A stretch of DNA of 64,000 bases. Source: Bin52 sp965243345 (GTDB taxonomy: Bacteria > Pseudomonadota > Alphaproteobacteria > Thalassobaculales > Thalassobaculaceae). Where the stretch lies: positions 1,550,001 to 1,614,000 of the forward strand of contig CBDEUR010000003.1 in the NCBI GenBank assembly GCA_965243345.1, in the 5' to 3' direction. The position numbers and the translations under genes are program-made. Shown piece by piece: positions 33,916 to 43,798 of this stretch (its first letter is position 1; each line of letters opens with the position of its first letter). The notes under the pieces were generated by a model that was not told the origin of the DNA, did not search any database, and saw only the letters and a list, made by a program, of their open reading frames with translations.

Positions 33916-36558
33916 ATGAAACTGGTAGTCGTCGAATCGCCGGCCAAGGCCAAGACCATCGAGCAGTACCTTGGCAAGGACTACACGGTTGTCGCCAGCT
34001 ATGGGCACGTGCGCGACCTGCCCGAGAAACCGGGATCGGTGCGCCCCGACGAAGACTTCGCGATGGACTGGTCGGTCGAGGCGAAGTCGCGCGAACACGT
34101 CAGGAAGATCCGGGACGGCCTGAAGAAGGCGGACGGACTGGTCCTCGCAACCGATCCCGACCGCGAGGGGGAAGCCATCTCCTGGCACCTGTTCGACGAA
34201 CTGCTCCGCCTGAAGGCGCTCGACGGCAAGCAGGTCGAGCGCGTCATGTTCAACGAGGTGACCAGATCGGCGATTCTCGAGGCGATGAAACATCCCCGGG
34301 AGCTCGACGAGGCGCTGGTTTCCGCCTACCTGGCACGACGGGCACTCGACTACCTGGTCGGCTTCACGCTTTCCCCGGTGTTGTGGCGCAAGCTGCCTTC
34401 CGGATCGAACGGACGGGGACAGTCGGCCGGGCGGGTGCAGTCGGTGGCACTTCGGCTGATCACCGACCGCGAAGCCGAAATCGAGCAATTCCGCGCCCGG
34501 GAGTACTGGAGCGTAGAGGCGCGGCTGCGAACCGTGGCCGGCGCAGAGTTTGCGGCGAGACTCACCCATCTCGACGGCAGGAAGCTCACCCGGTTCTCGC
34601 TCGGGTCGAAGGACGATGCCGACCGGGCCGTGGCGGTGGTCAACGCGTGCTCGTTCCGGGTGCGCGAGGTCGAACGCAAGGAGGTCGGCAGGACCCCGCC
34701 GCCGCCCTTTACCACCTCCACCCTGCAACAGGAGGCGTCGCGCAAGCTCGGCATGGCGACCGACCGGACGATGTCCGTCGCCCAGAAGCTGTACGAAGGT
34801 GTCAGCCTCGGAGGCGACACCACCACCGGTCTGATCACCTACATGCGCACCGACGCCGTCACGCTGAGCAGCGAAGCCCGGAACCGGATCCGCCAGGCGA
34901 TCGAGAAGACCTGGGGCGCCGAGTACCTGCCGGAGCGACCGCGCGCCTTCCGCAACAGGTCGAAGAACGCACAGGAGGCGCACGAGGCGATTCGCCCGAC
35001 CGATGCCATGCGCCATCCGGACCAGGTCGCACGACATCTCGCCCGGGACCAGGCCCGGCTCTACGAACTCATCTGGAAGCGGGCGGTCGCAAGCCAGATG
35101 CAGTCCGCCAGTCTCCTGCGGACCACGGTCACCATTGCCGGACACACCCGGGCCGGTGTCCCGGACGATGAGGCCAGCGCCGAACTCCGGGCAGTTGGCA
35201 CCGTCATCACCTTCGACGGCTTTCTCGCGCTCTACCGGGAAGGATCCGACGATCCGGTCCCCGGCGAGGACGAGGGCGAAGGGCGCGTCATGCCGATAAT
35301 GTCCAGGGACGAGGTCCTGGCGCGCGAGGGCGTTGCCGCACAGCGCCACGAGACCCAGCCCCCTCCCCGGTTCACCGACGCCAGCCTGGTGAAGCGGATG
35401 GAGGAACTCGGGATCGGGCGCCCGTCGACCTATGCCTCGATCATTCGCAAGCTGCGGGATCGCAACTACGTCCGAATGGAGCGCCGCCGCCTGCTGCCGG
35501 AGGATCGGGGCCGCCTGGTCACGGCCTTCCTGGTACGGTTCTTCAACCGCTACGTCGAGTTCGACTTCACCTCGAGGCTCGAGACCGAACTCGATGACAT
35601 TGCCGCGGGCCGTCGTGACTGGAAGGAAGTGCTGCGCCAGTTCTGGGAGCAGTTCATCCGCGAGGTCCGGGACGCCAGCGACCTGAGCATCACCAACGTA
35701 CTCGACAGCATGACCGAGGAACTGGGCTCGCTCCTGTTCCCGGCGGACGCCGACGGCAGGCCGGATCGCACCTGCCCGTTGTGCAGCGACGGCCGGCTCT
35801 CGCTCAAGCTCGGCCGTCACGGTCCGTTCATCGGTTGCTCGGCCTATCCGGATTGCCGGTACACGCGTTCGCTGTCTCCTTCCGAGGAGGGGTTCGGCAA
35901 TGACGACCCATCCCTGGACCAGCCGCGTGATCTTGGCAAGGACCCGGAGACCGGACTGGAGGTCACGCTGCGCAAGGGGCCGTACGGGCCCTACGTCCAG
36001 CTCGGAACCCAGGAGCCGGGAAAGGCAAAGCCCAAGCCGAAACGCTCGTCGCTGCCGAAGAGCCTGTCGCCGGGTGATGTCGATCTTGCAACCGCGCTCT
36101 CGCTGCTGGCGTTGCCGCGCACCCTCGGCCGACACCCGGAGTCCGGTGAACCGGTTACGGCCGACATCGGGCGCTACGGCCCGTATGTCAAGCACGGTCG
36201 GTCCTACACGCCCGTTCCGGCAGCGACAAGCGTGCTCGCGATCGATCTCGACCAGGCGCTCAAGCTCATCGCGGCCAACCGCAAGGCATCGACGGCCAGC
36301 ACGGCGCTGGGCGAACAAGATGGCGCCCCCGTTCTCGTGCGTTCGGGCCGATACGGGCCCTACGTCGAATTCAGGAAGGTGCGGGCAAGCATACCGAAGG
36401 CGACCGATCCCGCCTCCCTGACGCTCGAGCAGGCACTGGAGCTGATCGCGGCGAAGCAGGCGAAGTCGGCATCCGGGAGTGCTCCGCGCAGGAAACCGGC
36501 GAGGAAGCCGGCGGCGCGGGCCCGAAGCCGGCGAAGTCCCGCCGCCCGTTCGGACTGA
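33916..36558 (+). CDS. topA: DNA topoisomerase I
   Basis: This 880-residue type IA topoisomerase relaxes negative supercoils. The Toprim domain starts at KLVVVESPAKAKTIEQYLG, with the acidic triad region ATDPDREGEAISWHL. The active-site tyrosine is Tyr309 in GLITYMRTD. Further on are RALDYLVGFTLSPVLW and IRPTDAM. A C-terminal zinc-finger-like unit has Cys620, Cys623, Cys641 and Cys647. It is followed by repeats of KGPYGPYVQLG, RYGPYVKHG and RYGPYVEF, and a basic Ala/Lys/Arg tail. This is the usual alphaproteobacterial layout. The start at ATG 33916 gives the canonical N-terminus. Confidence 0.95.
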   Translation: MKLVVVESPAKAKTIEQYLGKDYTVVASYGHVRDLPEKPGSVRPDEDFAMDWSVEAKSREHVRKIRDGLKKADGLVLATDPDREGEAISWHLFDELLRLKALDGKQVERVMFNEVTRSAILEAMKHPRELDEALVSAYLARRALDYLVGFTLSPVLWRKLPSGSNGRGQSAGRVQSVALRLITDREAEIEQFRAREYWSVEARLRTVAGAEFAARLTHLDGRKLTRFSLGSKDDADRAVAVVNACSFRVREVERKEVGRTPPPPFTTSTLQQEASRKLGMATDRTMSVAQKLYEGVSLGGDTTTGLITYMRTDAVTLSSEARNRIRQAIEKTWGAEYLPERPRAFRNRSKNAQEAHEAIRPTDAMRHPDQVARHLARDQARLYELIWKRAVASQMQSASLLRTTVTIAGHTRAGVPDDEASAELRAVGTVITFDGFLALYREGSDDPVPGEDEGEGRVMPIMSRDEVLAREGVAAQRHETQPPPRFTDASLVKRMEELGIGRPSTYASIIRKLRDRNYVRMERRRLLPEDRGRLVTAFLVRFFNRYVEFDFTSRLETELDDIAAGRRDWKEVLRQFWEQFIREVRDASDLSITNVLDSMTEELGSLLFPADADGRPDRTCPLCSDGRLSLKLGRHGPFIGCSAYPDCRYTRSLSPSEEGFGNDDPSLDQPRDLGKDPETGLEVTLRKGPYGPYVQLGTQEPGKAKPKPKRSSLPKSLSPGDVDLATALSLLALPRTLGRHPESGEPVTADIGRYGPYVKHGRSYTPVPAATSVLAIDLDQALKLIAANRKASTASTALGEQDGAPVLVRSGRYGPYVEFRKVRASIPKATDPASLTLEQALELIAAKQAKSASGSAPRRKPARKPAARARSRRSPAARSD

Positions 36559-36958
36559 TGTCAGGCGAAGAGCACTGCCCGTTACGGGATCGACACGGGC
36601 CACCTCGCACCGGGCGGACCGAACCGGGAGGGATGCGGGGTCCTACCAGCCGGTGCGCCCGTTCCGGGTCCGGTCATCGACCCTGACAGGCCTGTCGCAC
36701 GGCAGCCGGAACCCCCGGCGCGCTGCGACTGTCCCGCGCCTGTCGACGGCATGCAATCGTGCGGCCGAGCCGCGACGGTGCCGATCGAGGCCCCGGAACA
36801 GAGAGTAAAGACGTGTTGCCGTTCATGGCAGTCAACGAGGCGTCGGGAAAAGATGCGTGCGCAAGCCATGACCATCACCCGACCCTGCGCCCTCGACGCG
36901 CGAGGCGTCCCGTCTCGTCAATCGGGACGATGCTCACCGCCCGGCTCCCGGGCAATTC
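36559..36958. other. 400-base gap with a possible remnant of the RNase R N-terminal domain
   Basis: No intact gene lies between topA and rnr. Around 36813-36865, one frame reads DVLPFMAVNEAS and the adjacent frame reads VGKRCVRK. Together these resemble the opening helix-turn-helix of alphaproteobacterial RNase R (D-V-L-x-F-I-x-x-N...VGKREIAR), but split between frames. I read this as a possible decayed N-terminal domain. The rest of the gap shows nothing identifiable. Confidence 0.4.
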
Positions 36959-38953
36959 GTGCGTGATGGCGGATCGCGTTCGGGAAACGGCGTGACTTCA
37001 TCCAACGGACAGGACCGGTCCGACGGGACCCGCCCGCGCCGCGAACCCTCGGTTTGCGTGGCCGAGGTGGTCGACATCAACGAGGACGGAGATGCGCGCG
37101 CACTACCGGTGACCAGGCGACGCGAGGCCGCGGACGGGGAAGCGATCATCCTGCCACTGGTTGCCGGGTCGCCCGCGCTCGCCGTTGGTGACCGGGTGCT
37201 GGTCCGCATCCGCAGGCACACCGGCAGCACGCGGCGGGGGTCCGTCATCCGTCGGTTCCGGAAACAGGCATCCGGTCCGATCGTCGGCCAGCTCGGCCGT
37301 GGCCACCGGGGCCTCTTCCTGGCGCCGCTCCGCGGTGGCCGCCAGGTCCCGGTCCATCGGTCCGGGATGCGCAACGCCCGTGAAGGCGCCATTGTCGCGG
37401 CACGTCCGGACGGGTCGGGTCACGCCCGTGTCGAACGGATTCTGGAGCCGGCCGGATCCACGCCGTCGCCCGACCTGCTCGCCATCCTCGAGCACGACAT
37501 TCCCCACGTGTTTCCCTCCGACGCGCTCACGCTCGCCGGAAGCGGTTTCCCGGCGGCGATGGACCATGCCGACCTGACCCACGTTCCCTTCATCACCATC
37601 GATGACGCCGATGCGAGGGACTTCGACGACGCAGTCTGGGCCGGCCCGGACCGGGATGGCGGCTGGCACCTCATGGTGGCGATAGCCGACGTTGCGCACC
37701 ACGTCCGGGCGGGTGACGCGCTCGACCGCGAAGCCAGGCTCCGGGGCAACTCGGTCTACCTGCCCGGCAGGGTGGTCCCCATGCTGCCCGAGGAACTGTC
37801 GAACGGGGCCTGTTCCCTGGTTCCGGGAGAGGATCGGCTGTGCCTGGTGGCGGACATGCGCATCGACGCCGGCGGACACCGGACCCGCCACAGGTTCCTG
37901 CGAGCGGTGATGCGCTCGACCCTGCGCACCACCTACGAGGAGGTGCAGCGGGTGGCGGACGGGGACATGGGCGACAATGTCCTGCAGGCCCGTGTCGAAC
38001 CCCTGCTTGGCGCTTTCCGGACCCTGCGTGCGGAGGCGCAGCGCCGCGGAACCCTCGAACTTGACGTGCCCGAACGGCAGGTCTGCCTCGACAGCCACGG
38101 GAATGCCGTCTCCATCGGCCTGCGCCCGCAATACGACAGCCACCGGCTGATCGAGTCCTTCATGGTCTGCGCCAACCGTGCTGCCGCGCAAACCCTCGGC
38201 GAGGCGGGGCGCCCGGGCGTCTTCCGCGTCCACGACACGCCTTCGCCACAGGCGATGGAGGCCCTGCGCAACGACCTGCTCGGGATGGGGATCCCGCTTG
38301 CCCGCGGCCAGGTGATACGCCCGCAGGTCCTGAACCGGGTTCTCGAGCGGGCGGCTGCAACCGGCATCGCCGGACCGGTCACCCTCATGGTCCTGCGCGT
38401 CCAGGCCCGGGCATGCTATGCGCCTTCGGACACCGGACACTTCGGGCTGGGGATCGCCTCCTACACCCATTTCACCTCGCCAATTCGCCGGTACGCGGAT
38501 CTCCTGGTTCACCGGATGCTGATTGCCGCCTGCGACCTCGGGACCGGTGGCGCCTGGCCGGGACCCGAGGAACTCGAGGAGACATGCCGCGCCATCTCGG
38601 CGACGGAACGCCGGGCACTCGCGGCCGAACGCGGTGCCATCGACCGCTACGCCGCACGGCAGATGCAGAAGCACGTCGGCACTTCCCTTGCCACGACGGT
38701 TTCCGGCATCGGGCGCGCCGGACTCTTCGTCGCCATGCCCGACGGCTGCCCCGATGCCCTGTTGCCGGGCCGGTTTCTGCCGCCCGCACTCGCCCCGGAC
38801 CGGCGCTCCGGCAGACGGGCCGGCACTGCCGCGCTCCGGGTCGGAGACGAGGTGACCGTCACCCTGGAGCAGGCGGACCCGATCACCGGGCGCCTGCTGG
38901 TTTCATTTGTTGGCAGCAAACCCGTCAGCCGCTACCGTTCACGCGCACGGTGA
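36959..38953 (+). CDS. rnr: ribonuclease R (apparently lacking the N-terminal helix-turn-helix domain)
   Basis: This 3'-5' exoribonuclease of the RNB family is 664 residues long if started at GTG 36959 (GTG 36992 is an alternative). The RNB catalytic acidic cluster is intact (FITIDDADARDFDDAVW). So are the downstream motifs LRGNSVYLPGRVVPMLPEELS, RVHDTPSPQAMEAL, HFTSPIRRYADLLVHR and a C-terminal S1-like region. Typical alphaproteobacterial RNase R is longer, with a winged-helix domain in front of the cold-shock domains; here that part is missing or decayed. The position after topA is the conserved one. The nuclease core should still be functional. Confidence 0.88.
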   Translation: MRDGGSRSGNGVTSSNGQDRSDGTRPRREPSVCVAEVVDINEDGDARALPVTRRREAADGEAIILPLVAGSPALAVGDRVLVRIRRHTGSTRRGSVIRRFRKQASGPIVGQLGRGHRGLFLAPLRGGRQVPVHRSGMRNAREGAIVAARPDGSGHARVERILEPAGSTPSPDLLAILEHDIPHVFPSDALTLAGSGFPAAMDHADLTHVPFITIDDADARDFDDAVWAGPDRDGGWHLMVAIADVAHHVRAGDALDREARLRGNSVYLPGRVVPMLPEELSNGACSLVPGEDRLCLVADMRIDAGGHRTRHRFLRAVMRSTLRTTYEEVQRVADGDMGDNVLQARVEPLLGAFRTLRAEAQRRGTLELDVPERQVCLDSHGNAVSIGLRPQYDSHRLIESFMVCANRAAAQTLGEAGRPGVFRVHDTPSPQAMEALRNDLLGMGIPLARGQVIRPQVLNRVLERAAATGIAGPVTLMVLRVQARACYAPSDTGHFGLGIASYTHFTSPIRRYADLLVHRMLIAACDLGTGGAWPGPEELEETCRAISATERRALAAERGAIDRYAARQMQKHVGTSLATTVSGIGRAGLFVAMPDGCPDALLPGRFLPPALAPDRRSGRRAGTAALRVGDEVTVTLEQADPITGRLLVSFVGSKPVSRYRSRAR

Positions 38954-38996
38954 CAGGCCCGGCCTCGGCAGGCGGGTGCTCGCTTGCGAAGGATGG

Positions 38997-40532
38997 ATGA
39001 TGCAGCCAGCAGGGAGAGGATGGAACGTCGCCGGCCTGCTCCTGTCCCTTCTGGCGCTGGCATCGTGCACGCTCGGGCCTGTCGATCCCGAACGCCCCTA
39101 CGTTTCCGGTGAGACGACAAGGGTCCTGAAGGCCGGTCTCGGGATCGTGGACCGGTATCACCTGGCACCCCGGCCGCTTTCCGAGATGGTCCTGCAGGGA
39201 TTGCAGGGCCTTGCCACTCTTGATCGGGACCTCCGGTTCGATCTTCCCGATGACCGGGATCAGCTCGTGGTCGGCCGCGGCAACTGGATGCAGCGGTACC
39301 CTGTGAGCAATGTGGTGACCGCAGAGGAATGGAGCAGGCTTGCGGTTTCGGCGATCGACGCCGCGCGCAGCGTCTCACCGTCGATACGGGCGGCGCGCGC
39401 GGAGCAGGTCTACGAACTGCTGTTTGACGCGGCATTGTCCGGTCTCGATCGCTACACGCTCTACCTCAGCGCCCGGGAAGCCCGCTCGAACCGCGCCAGA
39501 CGCCATGGATATTCGGGAATCGGGCTCAGTATCGACAGCAAGGACGGGCTCATCCGCGTAAAGGAGGCATTCGCAAACGGACCGGCACGGCAGGCCGGGA
39601 TCCGGAAGGACGACATCATCGTGCAGATCGACGGCGTTCCGGTCACGGAATGGACACTCGCGCAGGTGGGCGAAACCCTGCGCGGTCCGCGCGGTACACC
39701 GGTCACCCTGCTCCTGTCTCGCGCAGACCGCAGGTTCGAGGTCACGGTAACCCGCCGGGACGTCGTGGTGCAGACCGTGTTCGTCGAGATCAGGGACCGG
39801 TACGCGCTGATCAGGATCAGCGGTTTCAACGACAGGACCGCGCGGAGCTTTGCCGGTGCAATGGAGACGATCGAGGACGCAGCTGTCTCCGGCCTGGTCA
39901 TCGACCTGCGCGGAAACCCCGGCGGCGTGCTTGACGAGACCATCACCATTGCCGACCGGCTGCTGGCGGACGGAACGATCCTCAGCACCCGTGGCCGGCA
40001 CCCCGGCGCCCATCAGCTGTTCGAGGCCCGCGACGCGGAGTCCGATGTTGCAATCCCCCTCGTGGTCCTGATCGATCACGGTTCGGCCTCGGCGACTGAA
40101 GTGCTGGCCGCGGCACTTCGCGACCATCGACGCGCGGTCCTGATCGGGGGCACGACGCGGGGCAAGGGCACGGTCCAGCGCCTGCACGAGCTGCCGAACA
40201 CCGGACAGGTCAATGTCACCTGGGCCCGCATGCACAGCCCGAGCGGCCGATCCATCGACGGCCACGGCGTGCGTCCCGCGATCTGTACCGGCGACCTTGA
40301 CCGCGATCCCGACCTCGCGCTCGAGCAGATCCGTCACCCGCGCGGAGTGGAGGGTTCCTCCGACTGCAACTCTGCCGCCGGAACCGATTTCAACGTCGAG
40401 CTGGCCGCCCGGCTGCTCGCCGACCGGGCCCTGTACCAGCGCCTGCGCACCGGCGGAACCCTGGGAGCCGCGTTGCTTCGCCGACAGGCTCTTGCTGCTG
40501 CGAACACCATCGGCGTTGACCACGTGCAATAG
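38997..40532 (+). CDS. S41-family C-terminal processing protease, lipoprotein
   Basis: This 511-residue serine protease of the CtpA/S41 family starts at tandem ATGs 38997/39000 behind AAGGATGGATG. A lipoprotein signal is visible (LLLSLLALASC, modified Cys about residue 24), so it is anchored in the envelope. A PDZ domain (YSGIGLSIDSKDGLIRVKEA through KDDIIVQIDGVPV) precedes the protease core. The catalytic Ser is in DHGSASATEVLAAALRD and the Lys in GTTRGKGTVQRL. Such enzymes process or degrade envelope proteins by their C-termini. The spacing after rnr (43 bases) suggests co-transcription. Confidence 0.9.
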   Translation: MMQPAGRGWNVAGLLLSLLALASCTLGPVDPERPYVSGETTRVLKAGLGIVDRYHLAPRPLSEMVLQGLQGLATLDRDLRFDLPDDRDQLVVGRGNWMQRYPVSNVVTAEEWSRLAVSAIDAARSVSPSIRAARAEQVYELLFDAALSGLDRYTLYLSAREARSNRARRHGYSGIGLSIDSKDGLIRVKEAFANGPARQAGIRKDDIIVQIDGVPVTEWTLAQVGETLRGPRGTPVTLLLSRADRRFEVTVTRRDVVVQTVFVEIRDRYALIRISGFNDRTARSFAGAMETIEDAAVSGLVIDLRGNPGGVLDETITIADRLLADGTILSTRGRHPGAHQLFEARDAESDVAIPLVVLIDHGSASATEVLAAALRDHRRAVLIGGTTRGKGTVQRLHELPNTGQVNVTWARMHSPSGRSIDGHGVRPAICTGDLDRDPDLALEQIRHPRGVEGSSDCNSAAGTDFNVELAARLLADRALYQRLRTGGTLGAALLRRQALAAANTIGVDHVQ

Positions 40533-41063
40533 GCTGCAGCGCCGGCGCGCCTCAGGTGCGCAGTGGTGCCTTGACGGAGCGAACATCGAGCGCGGGCTGA
40601 GAGCACGCCCCCGGGACTTCCCGCCGACAATGAAGGGGCAATGTCCATCATGATGCGTGCCCGGCCCGCCTGCGCCGTGATCGTTGCTGCCTGGTCCGGT
40701 GTCATGGAGACAACGCCGCCGTTGTCTCCGATGCTCCTCTCGCACAAGCTGGCACGGACGCCATCGCAGAACGGCTGCGCGTCATGATTCGCGGAAAGAG
40801 CCTCGACGCCGCACTCTTGAGAGCCGTCCATCCGCGGTCCCGTACCGGTGCGTTTCTTCGGCCCGGCCATCGGCTTTCCTTCCTGCCGCAAGCGCCCGGC
40901 GAGAACCCTTGGCTGACGGAGACGGGTGCATCGTGAAGCCCGATGTGCGCAGGTGAGCCGAGGTTGCGCTGTCATGCGGGTTTCCGGCCCGGTCGCACGG
41001 GTGCCGGTCCGCAAGCCAGACACACCATTTCCGGGGCAATCCCTGCGGAGTATTATCCCGGCC
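40533..41063. other. 531-base gap, no gene recognised
   Basis: The gap lies between the S41 protease and the FAD oxidoreductase. Short open frames on both strands have no family resemblance or ribosome binding site. It should contain the promoter of the oxidoreductase in its right half, but no clear -35/-10 pair was found. Confidence 0.5.
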
Positions 41064-42368
41064 ATGGATACATCCCTGCATCAATCGAGCCTCTGGTGGC
41101 AGACGGCCGCACCCGGACCGGATACGCCACCGCTGTCAGGCTCGCACCAGGCCGACGTCTGCGTCATCGGCGGCGGCTACACCGGCCTGTCGGCGGCCCT
41201 GCATCTTGCGGAAGGCGGGACCCGGGTGGTGGTTCTGGAGGCGGAACACGTCGGGTTCGGCGCATCGGGTCGAAACCACGGCCAGGTCGTTCCCGTGCTC
41301 TCGCGATACGGTCCGGACGACATTGCCCGAAGGTTCGGTGATGAACCGGGTGAGAGGTTCAACCGGTTCGTCGGCGACGCGGCCAGGCTGGTGTTCGACC
41401 TCATCGAGCGCCATGGAATCGAATGCGATGCCCAGCGGGTCGGCTGGCTGTTGCCGGTTGACAGCCCGGCACGCGCGGACATGGTGCAGCGCCGCGCCGA
41501 GGCCTGGGCTGAGCGGGGAATTCCGGTCAGCTACCTCGACGCGGACGCGACATCGGCGGTCACCGGCAGCGACTACTGGAAGTCGGCGCTCAGGCATGAC
41601 TGGGGCGGCAACATCCAGCCGTTATCCTATGCCCGCGGCCTTGCTCATGCCGCACTACGCGCCGGTGCCACGATCCATGGCAAGTCCCCGGCAACCGGCC
41701 TCGTGCGGTCCGGCAACCGGTGGACGGTGGCGACCGACGGCGGGACCGTGAGTGCGGAAACGGTGATCCTGGCAACCAACGCGTATACCGGTCGCCTGTG
41801 GCCCGGACTCAGGCAATCGGTGGTCCCGTTCCGCCTGTTCCTGGGAGCGACAACTCCCCAGGGTGACAATGTACGGCACTCGCTGCTTCCGGGCGGCCAC
41901 AGCGTGTCGGACAGCCGGACCATACTGTGGGCATTCCGCTGGGACCGGGACGGGCGAATGGTGCTGGGCGGCGATATCCTGCTGCCATGGCGCGGATGGT
42001 CACGAACGGTCTCGGTGGCGCGCAAGCGCCTGTCCGCCGCCTTTCCCGAAGTCGGTGAAGCCGACTTCGGTCACGTGTGGGACGGCAAGGTGGCCATGAC
42101 AATGGACAGGCTGCCGCGGGCGGTGGAACTCGGGCCGGGAGTGTGGGCCGCGCTTGGATACAATGGCCGGGGCGTTGCACTCGCAACCGCGATGGGGAGG
42201 CTTCTGGCACACAGGTGCATGTCCGGCATTGAACCCGACGACCCGGTCCCCGCCGAACTGCGAAGCCTGCAGCCGGTCCCGTTCCACACGATCGCGGTGC
42301 CCGCCGCCCGTGCCGTGCTGCTCCATTACCGCAGGCTCGACAGCCGGGCAGAAGCGACACGCCGGTAA
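41064..42368 (+). CDS. FAD-dependent amine/amino acid oxidoreductase (DadA/PuuB-like)
   Basis: This 434-residue flavoenzyme of the DAO family has the N-terminal dinucleotide fold VCVIGGGYTGLSAALHLAEGG and the LEAEHVGFGASGRNHGQV segment typical of gamma-glutamylputrescine oxidase and related sarcosine/glycine oxidases. The C-terminal FAD contact ALGYNGRGVALATAMGRLLA is also present. The start was set at ATG 41064; the frame runs back to 40926 with an atypical stretch. It lies alone between the S41 protease and SbmA. The substrate is probably a secondary or gamma-glutamylated amine, but this is by family only. Confidence 0.87.
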   Translation: MDTSLHQSSLWWQTAAPGPDTPPLSGSHQADVCVIGGGYTGLSAALHLAEGGTRVVVLEAEHVGFGASGRNHGQVVPVLSRYGPDDIARRFGDEPGERFNRFVGDAARLVFDLIERHGIECDAQRVGWLLPVDSPARADMVQRRAEAWAERGIPVSYLDADATSAVTGSDYWKSALRHDWGGNIQPLSYARGLAHAALRAGATIHGKSPATGLVRSGNRWTVATDGGTVSAETVILATNAYTGRLWPGLRQSVVPFRLFLGATTPQGDNVRHSLLPGGHSVSDSRTILWAFRWDRDGRMVLGGDILLPWRGWSRTVSVARKRLSAAFPEVGEADFGHVWDGKVAMTMDRLPRAVELGPGVWAALGYNGRGVALATAMGRLLAHRCMSGIEPDDPVPAELRSLQPVPFHTIAVPAARAVLLHYRRLDSRAEATRR

Positions 42369-42577
42369 CGCCGTGCAGTGCCGGAAGGCGAACGACACGC
42401 CCTTCCGGTTTCCCGTCGCCACGATTCGCAACCACCAGGATGCACGCGACCTGTCCGCGTTTCGGCATTGCCACATGAAACCGGCACCGTTGCGGCCGGC
42501 CCATCCGGTCCGGGGGACCGGTTTTCCACGCCCGTCGGACCTCTTCCAGGAGGCCGCCCGACCGAAAGGAACCCAGC

Positions 42578-43798
42578 ATGTTCGGATGCTTCTTTCCGAG
42601 TCCCCGCCTCTTCGCAATCACCGGGGCGGGATGGACCTTCGTGGTCTACCTGTTCTGGCAGCTTGTGGCGTTCGACATGGCCTCGGTTCTCGGTATCGGC
42701 GAGGTCGCGGGTGCTTCGGGGGACACGGTCTGGCTCTACATCTACGCCCTGTCCTGCACCGCGGTGTTCGTCTTCGCCTGGATGTGGGGACGGCCGCACC
42801 GGTGGGCGCTGTGGTCGGTGGCCGGTTCCAGCCTGATCCTGCTGGTCAGCTGGTTCCAGGTGCAGATGGACCTGTTGCTCAATGACTGGTTCAGGGTCTT
42901 CTACAACACGGTCCAGACGGCGCTCGGCAGCCCGGGCGCGGTCTCGTTGTCGGAGTACTTCTCGCACCTGGTCACCTTTGCCACCATCGCGATGGTGATC
43001 ATCTTCACCTCTGTCGTCATCGCCTTCTTCACCAGCCACTACGTGTTCCGCTGGCGAACCGCCATGAACGACCGGTATGTCGCCATGTGGCAGCAGGTCC
43101 GCCATATCGAGGGAGCGTCCCAGCGCATTCAGGAAGACACCATGCGCTTCGCCGCGATCATGGAGGCTCTCGGATCACGGTTCATCGACGCGATGCTGAC
43201 ACTCATCGCCTTCCTCCCGGTACTGTGGGCGCTGTCGGAACCCATCAAGGAGATCCCTGTCGTCGGCGAAATCGCCCAGGCACTGGTCTGGGTGGCCATC
43301 GTCTGGTCGGTGTTCGGTACCGGCTTGCTGGCCCTTGCCGGTTATCGGCTGCCCGGGCTCGAGTTTCGCAACCAGCGGGTCGAGGCCGCATTCCGCAAGG
43401 AACTCGTGATGGGGGAGGACGCGGACGAACGGGCACACCCGCCGACGCTGGATGAACTGTTTGCCAATGTGCGCCGCAACTATTTCAGGATCTACTTCAA
43501 CTACCTCTACTTCAATATCGCGCGCTACACCTACCTGCAGGTCAGTGTCCTGGTTCCCTACATTGCGCTCGGGCCGACCATCGTCGCCGCCGGGTTCACG
43601 CTCGGAGCCATGCAGCAGATCATCCGGGCCTTCGAACGCGTGCAGTCATCGTTCCAGTTCCTGGTGATGTCGTGGACGACCATCGTCGAGCTGATCTCGA
43701 TCTACAAGCGCCTGGCTGCCTTCGAACGCGCAATCCGGGGCGACGATCTCGCGGCCATTGAGTTCGAGACCGGCGGTCTGACGGCAACCGGCAACTGA
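42578..43798 (+). CDS. sbmA: SbmA/BacA-family peptide transporter
   Basis: This 406-residue inner-membrane protein of the SbmA/BacA family imports antimicrobial peptides and peptide antibiotics using the proton gradient. In symbiotic and pathogenic alphaproteobacteria it is needed for host survival and lipid A acyl composition. Recognisable stretches are FFPSPRLFAITGAGWT, FTSHYVFRWRTAMNDRYV, RIQEDTMRFAAIMEALG and RNYFRIYFNYLYFNIARYTY. It starts at ATG 42578 with GAAAGGAACCCAGC before it. No peptide-antibiotic biosynthesis gene is nearby. Confidence 0.93.
   Translation: MFGCFFPSPRLFAITGAGWTFVVYLFWQLVAFDMASVLGIGEVAGASGDTVWLYIYALSCTAVFVFAWMWGRPHRWALWSVAGSSLILLVSWFQVQMDLLLNDWFRVFYNTVQTALGSPGAVSLSEYFSHLVTFATIAMVIIFTSVVIAFFTSHYVFRWRTAMNDRYVAMWQQVRHIEGASQRIQEDTMRFAAIMEALGSRFIDAMLTLIAFLPVLWALSEPIKEIPVVGEIAQALVWVAIVWSVFGTGLLALAGYRLPGLEFRNQRVEAAFRKELVMGEDADERAHPPTLDELFANVRRNYFRIYFNYLYFNIARYTYLQVSVLVPYIALGPTIVAAGFTLGAMQQIIRAFERVQSSFQFLVMSWTTIVELISIYKRLAAFERAIRGDDLAAIEFETGGLTATGN

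Noticed and set aside
33877..36603. 908-residue open frame on the minus strand opposite topA
   Set aside because: It is the exact antisense of a certain topoisomerase gene and has low-complexity, Arg/Gly/Asp-rich content typical of reverse frames in high-G+C DNA.
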